From Microcaldota archaeon (GTDB lineage: Archaea > Micrarchaeota > Micrarchaeia > Micrarchaeales > CABMGC01), in the NCBI GenBank assembly GCA_021851985.1, contig JAJZOS010000025.1, positions 1 through 9,486 on the forward strand: DNA of 9,486 bases, in the 5' to 3' direction. The first letter of the stretch is position 1. Every line of letters begins with the position of its first letter. Below the pieces are notes generated by a model. The model saw only the letters and a program-made list of their open reading frames with translations. It was not told where the DNA came from and searched no databases. The position numbers and the translations under genes are program-made. This document shows positions 5,001 through 9,486 of the stretch, one piece after another.

Positions 5001-7559
5001 ATATTCACAGATGAAGGCACATCTCCATATTTTGTGCCTTCAAGCCAGAACTCGCTTTCACATCTAAGTATAAATCCTGCATTATCAGCAGAACCGATAT
5101 TCACAACCAATTACATAAAGATAGATACTGGCCAGTCAATTACCCTTTCATCAAGTCTATCAAACGGCTTCGCTCCGTATTTTTATCAGTGGTATTCAGG
5201 CAATTCCACAACATGTTCATCAAATATACTAAGCGTCGGAAACCTATCGTCTACCCTATCTGTTACTCCTTATCATGACATATCCTATTGTTATAAATCA
5301 ACAGACAATGCGTCTGAGCCTGAAATAGTATATTCCGCAACAAACGAAGTTGTTGTTAATTCAAGGCCTTCAATTTCTATAATAACTTCGAATGTGCTGT
5401 ATGGACAAATAGCAACAGTCAATGCACTTCTATCTGGAGGTACAGGATCTCTATTTAATTTTAAATTCTATAATGTTTCATCCGGAAGCATTGAGTCAAG
5501 CGGTTCAATAACCTACACCGAAACAAATACAATTGGTACTGGCGCACTTGGCAACTTCATGAATGCAACTGCATATCCATTTCCGATACAAGCGCAGGGC
5601 TGCATTACATACAATTATTACATATACTGTGTGGCAGGATATTCATATCAGACTAGCTTGATAAAATATCTTACTAATACTGTATATTCCGCGCAGATTC
5701 AGAATGGCACAGTAAGTGCATGGACGCAACAACTGAATTATCCTTCAAATGTCTATGATCATCAATGTACTGGATATTCCGGTTATATATATTGTATTGG
5801 AGGAATAAACGATCTCTCTACAGCGTCTGTAGTAAATTCTGTATTCTCTGCCTCAATTTCCGGAGGCACAGTAGGATCATGGGTATTGCAAGGCAACTAT
5901 CCCATGGAAATAGGGCAACAACAATGTGAAGCATATTCTGGTTATATATACTGCGTCGGCGGGGCCTCTGCCGGAAGTAATAATGAAGTATTCAATTCTG
6001 TATACTCTGCATCAATTTCCGGCGGCACGGTTGGTTCATGGGTGCAGCAGGGCAATTATCCTGTGCCTGACGCTGACCACACTTGCACCATATACTCTGG
6101 CTATATCTACTGTCTTGGGGGGCAGTCAGCAATCCTGAATTCACGCTACACAAGTGTATATTCTGCTCCTGTATCTGGAGGCACTGTAGGAACATGGACA
6201 TCGGAAACAAGCTATCCGGTCGGACTTGATGGCATGTCGTGCAATGCTTATAATGGCAATATTTACTGTATAGGCGGAGATCCTGCAAACAACATAAGGG
6301 AGCAGTATATCTACAGTGCACCTATATCAAGCGGCACCGTGGGTTCATGGTCAATAGTGCAAAACTATAATTTCGGAGTTGGCGGTACATCATGTAATGC
6401 CTATGGCGGTTATATTTACTGCGTCGGCGGATTCGATCAGCCATTAGTACATGACACTTATGCAGTATATTCGTCGCAGATAGTGCCCAGCATCAATGTA
6501 TACTATAATTTTTCTGCAGAATCCACAACCAATATTCAATTCAATGCAATTGCAACTGATGAAGGAACGTATACGCCACTTTTGTTTGCATCAGCTACAA
6601 ACACTGTTGTAATAGCTAAGAACGACCTTCTTTCTAATACAGTATCTAATAATCCATCTGCAGTGGGTTTCTATACTCCAGTGAACATCACGTTCACAGG
6701 CACTCCGACGATAAACAACCAGAGCGCGTGGTCGCTTTATGTTGATGGCACATTTTTCGGAAAAACAGATTCAACAATTTACTGGACGGAGCAGGGCTCT
6801 CCTGGAACTTACTCATTCACATTTACAAATCCTGGAAATGCTAATTACACTTCGTCATCGCTCACATCAACGCTTAAAGTCGGATCTCTCGGCACAGGAG
6901 GATCCTCGGTGTCCTCTTCATCTCTGCCTCCTTCAACTACAACAACATCAACAGTGGTAACCACAGTGCCCCCGCCAATTTTGCTGAATGAGACAGTAAA
7001 TTTGATACATGGGTCATCGCAGCAGATAAGCTTCAGCAACACTGGGGTCATGATTGAGCTTGTATCGAACACCTTCTCAAATTCAACAGCAAAATTGCTT
7101 GCAATTAATGTAACTGCATTCTCCCCTAATGCGCCCATAGGCTTCATAAAGCTTTCAGCTACGAACATCACGTCCAATACGACCAAAGTGAATAACATAA
7201 ATGTAAGATACAGATATCCATGCAGCATCCCCGCAGCAAACATAAGGCCATTCATACTCAAGAATGGAATATGGAATCCAATATCTCTATTCATAGTGAA
7301 TGCAACTTCATGCATAGTCTCATTCAGCATGCCTGCGGATCCTGTTGTGGCGGTAATGGCGCAGAACCAGACTGCATCAAAAACGCCTTCAAATGCCTCA
7401 TCTGTATCGACCATGCTTCCTACAACAGCAACTGCCGCTGCTCAGCAGGTTCCATCTTCAACATCGAATATATTGCTTATCTCAATAATCATAATCATCA
7501 TAATAATTATAGCAGTCCTGTACATGCTTAAAAGCAGAAGGTCAAAGTTTGGGTCATAA
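2055..7559 (+). CDS. Giant membrane-anchored surface protein with Ig-like modules and two kelch-like propellers
   Basis: 1834 residues. In order: signal peptide (1-25, cleavage after VFA); a DUF2341-like region (about 85-195) followed by a lectin-like beta region (about 196-395; NGNSIFDFYDNFTG junction); Ig/PKD-like modules starting at about 399, 500 and 598 (98-residue period); kelch-like propeller 1 (653-956); the rest of an Ig module to about 1009; an Ig-like module (1010-1103); part of another (1105-1163); propeller 2 (1164-1476); the rest of that module to about 1521; a further Ig-like module (1522-1608); a Ser/Thr/Pro stalk (1610-1641); a domain resembling PGF-pre-PGF (about 1642-1768); a second polar linker; a Leu/Ile-rich membrane span with nine Ile in a row (1805-1825); and a basic tail KSRRSK. 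The bulk should face outside. Many NxS/T sequons suggest heavy glycosylation. A role in adhesion, ligand binding or the S-layer is inferred; the ligand is unknown. The gene is visibly more AT-rich than dnaG. Family names come from recalled motifs, not from a search. Confidence 0.9.
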   Translation: MSRLRYIFILLSIFLIFLLENQVFAVSCLNSPPSGATYCIPFGVNNIQTSSIGSNTQIMLGTTSTGAFIGLNTLTFSASCGGSQCFNNQLSNFAVYNTVSGQISFNTIWIEAYNAFNEMQSNGLTSNALIWFKIPDNVPASTNDTNWALAIYPLSTNNIDKRTLGLAPQIYCAGSGCATSYYGEADNGNSIFDFYDNFTGTSSPNWIDSDGSDPGAHITLTTNNGFTWNTLAGTTLFFNIFNNEYTVPYNEFIDSYISSNAQIPGGSNAAGFGVFNTPYSGTPAGSNTLMFQMLISTSAGVRVYIANPFTLGSCSCNINPDTRYVISGLFDPSSATVYKNYTLEKTTTMPSSIVPNSIMISAFQSGSNTQNAMYQWIRTRTNPPNGVYPIVNFGSAHAVVALSVSIAPSSATTLDAGQSVTFAALAIGGTGSYTTYNFIVFNSITNVIIANSLQTSNSFIFTSNSNIVGNTIEANVIVTDSASHNANSLNTGQITINPAFTVSITPSSTAVIDAGQDVEFAALATGGSSSYTTYNFIVFNSITNTIIANSLQASNTFTFASNSNIVGNTLKANVIVTDSASSTANSINSALISVNSLPSVSIFPSNILADSGQIATFTITATGGTGPFAVELYNITGAAAVYNAIITNSSGALNSWAASNDYPANTYSQACSYYSDFVYCVGGYAKYGGTSFITANTYSTQVFSDALGSWTGQSHYPFAVYLSSCPSYSGYIYCIGGYNSLSSSATNIIYSAQLSSGSFGTWNAQPNYPIPIQAQSCNIYSGYIYCVGGYDISYENAVYSAPVSNGIIGSWTQQSNYPLSSEYTSCSVKNAYIYCIGGYGTGLFKSTYSAPISGGIVGTWTQQPNYPNEITGLSCIPSNSYIYCLGGKAVSVDISSNAVYSASISSGTIGSWMPQSNYPANVDSQQCISPSSYYSSYIYCFGGEQSDPQLIYNYTFSTTMLNSNTLSINALAVNGNTFAFNAIFTDEGTSPYFVPSSQNSLSHLSINPALSAEPIFTTNYIKIDTGQSITLSSSLSNGFAPYFYQWYSGNSTTCSSNILSVGNLSSTLSVTPYHDISYCYKSTDNASEPEIVYSATNEVVVNSRPSISIITSNVLYGQIATVNALLSGGTGSLFNFKFYNVSSGSIESSGSITYTETNTIGTGALGNFMNATAYPFPIQAQGCITYNYYIYCVAGYSYQTSLIKYLTNTVYSAQIQNGTVSAWTQQLNYPSNVYDHQCTGYSGYIYCIGGINDLSTASVVNSVFSASISGGTVGSWVLQGNYPMEIGQQQCEAYSGYIYCVGGASAGSNNEVFNSVYSASISGGTVGSWVQQGNYPVPDADHTCTIYSGYIYCLGGQSAILNSRYTSVYSAPVSGGTVGTWTSETSYPVGLDGMSCNAYNGNIYCIGGDPANNIREQYIYSAPISSGTVGSWSIVQNYNFGVGGTSCNAYGGYIYCVGGFDQPLVHDTYAVYSSQIVPSINVYYNFSAESTTNIQFNAIATDEGTYTPLLFASATNTVVIAKNDLLSNTVSNNPSAVGFYTPVNITFTGTPTINNQSAWSLYVDGTFFGKTDSTIYWTEQGSPGTYSFTFTNPGNANYTSSSLTSTLKVGSLGTGGSSVSSSSLPPSTTTTSTVVTTVPPPILLNETVNLIHGSSQQISFSNTGVMIELVSNTFSNSTAKLLAINVTAFSPNAPIGFIKLSATNITSNTTKVNNINVRYRYPCSIPAANIRPFILKNGIWNPISLFIVNATSCIVSFSMPADPVVAVMAQNQTASKTPSNASSVSTMLPTTATAAAQQVPSSTSNILLISIIIIIIIIIAVLYMLKSRRSKFGS
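3249..3842 (+). repeat. Tandem 98-residue Ig/PKD-like repeats in the giant protein
   Basis: Two complete modules follow each other: VSIAPSSATTLDAGQ through TDSAS to ITINPA, then VSITPSSTAVIDAGQ through TDSAS to LISVNS. A third starts in the same way (VSIFPSN, then DSGQ, then GGTGPF). The anchoring valines fall at residues 404, 502 and 600, an exact 98-residue step. The first two share long stretches such as YNFIVFNSITN and SNIVGNT but differ at many silent positions, so the duplication is not fresh and the protein sequence has been kept by selection or homogenised in part. Confidence 0.85.
4011..4922 (+). repeat. Kelch-like propeller 1: six blades, each with a Cys pair
   Basis: Six repeats of about 50 residues with the pattern (G/N)(S/T)W..Q.NYP......(S/Q/A)C-x8-YC(V/I/L/F)GG, then a Tyr-containing strand (VYSA) before the next W. 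The double Gly, the Tyr and the Trp are the classic kelch landmarks. Each blade adds two cysteines, one directly before the GG motif and one nine residues earlier (13 in blade six, where the loop is longer). Six blades would close a propeller; disulfide bonding within blades is inferred. Confidence 0.88.
5544..6482 (+). repeat. Kelch-like propeller 2: six blades, each with a Cys pair
   Basis: Six further blades with the same pattern as propeller 1, including C-x8-C in all six and YC(V/I/L)GG in five; blade one has YCVAG. Blades two to four are close to each other (SGYIYC, SISGGTVGSW, QGNYP), which points to more recent blade duplication inside this propeller than in propeller 1. Confidence 0.88.
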
Positions 7560-7590
7560 ATGTGCCATTAAATCATACTTACAATATGAA

Positions 7591-7657
7591 TTTTGTTATT
7601 TAAGTATTCGACTAGCTCCTCAAATTCGACCTATTGCATACTCTTATTAAGCTTTTT
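7591..7657 (+). terminator. T-rich stretches after the giant gene, likely termination signals
   Basis: Two pyrimidine/T-rich runs follow the stop codon: ttttgttattt at 7591-7601 and ttttt at 7653-7657. Archaeal RNA polymerase commonly stops at such U-tracts without a hairpin. No strong hairpin precedes either. Placement is by composition only. Confidence 0.4.
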
Positions 7658-7702
7658 ATCCTTAAATAATATTGGTAAACAGTTTGATTTAAAGGTGCAA
7701 AT

Positions 7703-7774
7703 ATGGCATGTTATACTAATTTAAAATTCAAGTATAGGGCTGGTCTAGCCTCTGCTAGACGTGCACAAGAATAA
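7703..7774 (+). CDS. Possible 23-residue basic microprotein
   Basis: ATG to TAA, 23 codons. The product starts MACYTNLKFKYRAGL and ends SARRAQE; it is basic and has no membrane span. Support: a GGTG Shine-Dalgarno (7694-7697) sits 5 bases before the ATG, and a TATA-like ttaaataat (7662-7670) lies about 25 bases before the expected transcript start. Against: frames this short arise often by chance, and a perfect 7-bp hairpin inside it could be the real feature. No homologue is recognised. Confidence 0.3.
   Translation: MACYTNLKFKYRAGLASARRAQE
7743..7760 (+). other. Perfect 7-bp stem, 4-base loop hairpin
   Basis: GTCTAGC (7743-7749), loop CTCT, GCTAGAC (7754-7760). It lies within the possible microgene. 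No U-tract follows, so it is not a standard intrinsic terminator. It could be an RNA structural element, an RNA-processing site or a palindromic protein-binding site. Confidence 0.55.
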
Positions 7775-7803
7775 ATCGGCTGTTCCTTAAAAAGTGAATA
7801 AAG

Positions 7804-7872
7804 GTGCGAAAAGGAGTGAATGATAAAAGCGCAATATGCATGTTAGCGTGCTGTGCGCATTGTGTTCAATAG
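7804..7872 (+). CDS. Possible Cys-rich mini-frame just upstream of dnaG
   Basis: Reads from GTG (7804) or, better placed, GTG (7816) to TAG (7870-7872). The 18-residue version begins VNDKSA, translated as Met-initiated, and continues ICMLACCAHCVQ, with four Cys and one His in nine residues. A GGTG lies 9 bases before the 7816 start. The stop overlaps the ribosome-binding site of dnaG, as a leader peptide would. Very short and therefore weak; listed so that it is not lost. Confidence 0.15.
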   Translation: MRKGVNDKSAICMLACCAHCVQ

Positions 7873-7881
7873 GTGTGATAA

Positions 7882-9300
7882 ATGGCAAAAACTTATCTGG
7901 AAATAGTAAAATACATGGTCGAAGCGAAGTTTAACATAGAGGGGCTTGTGGACAAGCCGGACATAATAGGCGCCGTGTTTGGACAGACGGAAGGCCTTCT
8001 GGGCAGCGATCTCGACCTCAGGGAGCTGCAGAAGAACGGCAAGATAGGCAGGATAGAGATAGATGTGCAGCAGTCGTCAAACAGGACTGCAGGAAAGCTC
8101 TTCCTTCCTGCATCTTTGGACAAGGTCGAGACATGCATACTCGCAGCTGCAGTTGAGTCTGTGGACCGCGTAGGGCCATATGAGGCGCAGTTCAGCGTAG
8201 ACAAGGTCGAGGATACAAGGTCAGAGAAAAGGAGGAAGATACTCGTGAGGGCAAAGGAGCTTGTCAAGAAGATGCTTGATACCGGCATGCCGGACAGCAA
8301 GGAGTTATCAGAACTTGTGCAGTCGGATGTGAGGGCCAGCGAGATAACCACATATGGTCCGGAGCAGCTTTCAGCAGGGCCCGACATAGCAGCGAGCGAA
8401 GAGGTCATAATAGTTGAGGGAAGGGCAGACGTGCTAAACCTGCTAAAGAACGACATAGGATATTCGATAGCTGTTGGAGGCGCTGCAAGCACCATCCCAA
8501 AGACACTGATAGATCTGGCTACGCAGAAGGAAGCCACTCTGTTCGTGGATGGCGACAGGGGAGGCGACATGATAGCAAGATCCATACTCAACGTCGCAGA
8601 GATTGACTTCATAGCCAAGGCTCCTGATGGAAAAGAGGTTGAGGATCTTACGAGGAAGGAGATAATAAAGTCTCTCAGGACCAGGATACCTATAGACCAG
8701 TACAGGGTGATAGGATCCAGCCAGCCCGGCGTCCAGAGATTCCAGAGGCAACAGAGGGAGCAACAGCCGCCTGCAAGGAATGACTCGTTCAGGGAGCAGA
8801 GGCAACAGCTTTCTGCACAGCAGCCGGCACAACAGCCGGCACCGCAGCCTCAGGCAAGGCAGGCACAGCCTAAAGTAAGCACTGTCATGGAAAAGGAAGC
8901 ACCGCAATCCGATACAACAGCAATACCTGGAATAGATGCTGCTGATTTCGAGCCGGCGTCGAAGCTCGGCAAGGAGGCAAAAACCGATTCTCCCGTACTG
9001 CAGGCTCAGGTATTCTCGCAGCTGTCAATCAGTCTGGACGAGCTTTCAGGTACGCTAAGGTCGAGGCTTTACGACAATGCAGCAAACGTGGTAAAGGAGG
9101 TTCCGATAAGGGAGCTTCTCTCCGAGATAGAAGCATCAGAAGGCATATATGCTATAGTGCTTGACGGAGTGATAACGCAGAGGCTTGTAGAGCTCTCGCT
9201 CCAAAAAGGAGTAAAGGCAGTATACGGGATAAAGGCCAATCCGCTTACAAGGAAGTTCCACGACATAACGCTTTATACAAAGGAACAGGGCAAGCTTTAG
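7882..9300 (+). CDS. dnaG: Archaeal DnaG primase-like protein (TOPRIM domain)
   Basis: 472 residues. In archaea this protein has a TOPRIM fold, can make short RNA primers in vitro, and is a stable partner of the RNA-degrading exosome through Csl4. The N-terminus carries the family block NIEGLVDKPDIIGAVFGQTE (18-37) followed by GSDLDLRELQ. The TOPRIM domain (about 172-258) has its glutamate in VEGRADV (E179) and its acidic pair in FVDGDRGGD (D223, D225), so the catalytic set is intact. Residues 281-335 are a Gln/Pro/Arg-rich low-complexity linker. The C-terminal domain (about 370-472) has the typical YAIVLDGVITQRLVELS and YGIKANPL blocks. The start is fixed by the family N-terminus and by a GGTG (7872-7875) 6 bases upstream. 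It stands apart from the giant gene and probably has its own promoter. Confidence 0.95.
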   Translation: MAKTYLEIVKYMVEAKFNIEGLVDKPDIIGAVFGQTEGLLGSDLDLRELQKNGKIGRIEIDVQQSSNRTAGKLFLPASLDKVETCILAAAVESVDRVGPYEAQFSVDKVEDTRSEKRRKILVRAKELVKKMLDTGMPDSKELSELVQSDVRASEITTYGPEQLSAGPDIAASEEVIIVEGRADVLNLLKNDIGYSIAVGGAASTIPKTLIDLATQKEATLFVDGDRGGDMIARSILNVAEIDFIAKAPDGKEVEDLTRKEIIKSLRTRIPIDQYRVIGSSQPGVQRFQRQQREQQPPARNDSFREQRQQLSAQQPAQQPAPQPQARQAQPKVSTVMEKEAPQSDTTAIPGIDAADFEPASKLGKEAKTDSPVLQAQVFSQLSISLDELSGTLRSRLYDNAANVVKEVPIRELLSEIEASEGIYAIVLDGVITQRLVELSLQKGVKAVYGIKANPLTRKFHDITLYTKEQGKL

Positions 9301-9486
9301 ACGACCAACCCATCCGTGCATTCGCTCAAAGGCGCTGGTGTGAATGCAGGGCTCAAACGCCGCAAGGCTGATTTGGAATAGCTTGCGGAATCACGATAAG
9401 AAAAATTAAATGCGGATATGCCGTATCTCCAGAAACAACAGGAAGAAAATTCGGAGCTTACAACGCCAAAGATGATGCATAAAAAA
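9301..9486. other. Region after dnaG: two hairpins and unresolved short frames
   Basis: Two inverted repeats follow the stop: TGCATTC (9317-9323) with GAATGCA (9342-9348), and CCGCAAG (9360-9366) with CTTGCGG (9382-9388). The + strand after them is A-rich, not T-rich. Three short + frames overlap here: 9344-9409 (21 codons, with GGTG at 9337-9340 upstream), 9372-9482 (contains CGITIRKIKCGYAV and ends at TAA, but has no usual start codon), and 9418 to the window edge (MPYLQKQQEENSEL, still open). At most one is likely to be real; the sequence does not settle which. Confidence 0.5.

Larger units (their letters stand above)
7560..7881. other. Intergenic region between the giant gene and dnaG
   Basis: 322 bases. 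It holds the T-rich runs, a TATA-like ttaaataat (7662-7670), a possible 23-codon microgene (7703-7774) with an internal hairpin, another AT-rich element, ttaaaaag (7787-7794), that could serve dnaG, and a Cys-rich mini-frame ending 9 bases before dnaG. No tRNA fold or long frame is present on either strand. Confidence 0.6.

Noticed and set aside
4011..6482. CRISPR-like or DNA-level tandem array in the giant gene
   Set aside because: The repeats follow the protein blades, vary at silent sites and stay in frame; there are no spacers.
6845..7414. 189-codon minus-strand frame opposite the end of the giant gene
   Set aside because: A shadow of the coding strand. The + strand has domain structure, a stalk and a membrane anchor, and the minus frame has no supporting start signal.
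7893..8618. 241-codon minus-strand frame opposite dnaG
   Set aside because: The + strand is unmistakably DnaG with intact TOPRIM motifs; the Ser/Leu-rich antisense product is a codon-bias shadow.
9301..9400. tRNA or H/ACA RNA after dnaG
   Set aside because: The two stems do not form a cloverleaf, there is no GTTCRANNC T-loop, and no ANA/ACA box sits at the right distance from a guide pocket.

Overview
The window looks archaeal. It encodes an archaeal-type DnaG primase-like protein and an Hjc-family Holliday junction resolvase. Promoters have TATA boxes, one gene appears leaderless, and ribosome-binding sites are of the GGTG type. AGG (Arg) and ATA (Ile) codons are favoured. The secreted proteins have isoleucine-run membrane anchors and a very large Cys-containing kelch surface protein. 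This combination reminds me of a DPANN archaeon of the Micrarchaeota/ARMAN type, but that assignment is inference from style, not from a phylogenetic marker I could test.

Layout. Positions 2-757 hold the 3' part of a two-span membrane protein, and 767-1306 a small single-span membrane protein. The two lie 9 bases apart on the + strand and share a four-cysteine outer domain, so they look like tandem paralogues in one operon. The hjc gene (1267-1743, minus strand) runs towards them and overlaps the end of the second by 40 bp. A 10-bp tandem duplication lies inside that overlap. A 311-bp divergent intergenic region follows, with promoters for hjc and for the giant gene.

Positions 2055-7559 are a single 1834-residue surface protein. 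In order it has a signal peptide, a DUF2341/lectin-like head, tandem 98-residue Ig-like modules, two six-bladed kelch-like propellers with a Cys pair in every blade, a Ser/Thr/Pro stalk, a PGF-pre-PGF-like domain and a C-terminal membrane anchor. Each propeller appears to be inserted inside an Ig-like module. This is the most interesting thing in the window.

Positions 7560-7881 are intergenic and hold T-rich stop signals, a possible 23-codon microgene containing a perfect hairpin, and a Cys-rich mini-frame just before dnaG. The dnaG gene (7882-9300) has intact TOPRIM residues and an unusual Gln/Pro-rich linker. The last 186 bases hold two hairpins and the start or end of something not resolved here.

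Functionally there are two themes. One is the cell envelope: the four-Cys membrane proteins and the giant surface protein, all predicted to be outside the cell and rich in cysteines. The other is DNA/RNA maintenance: Hjc and DnaG. Nothing in the sequence ties the two together as one pathway. There are no tRNAs, rRNAs, transposons or CRISPR arrays that I could find.
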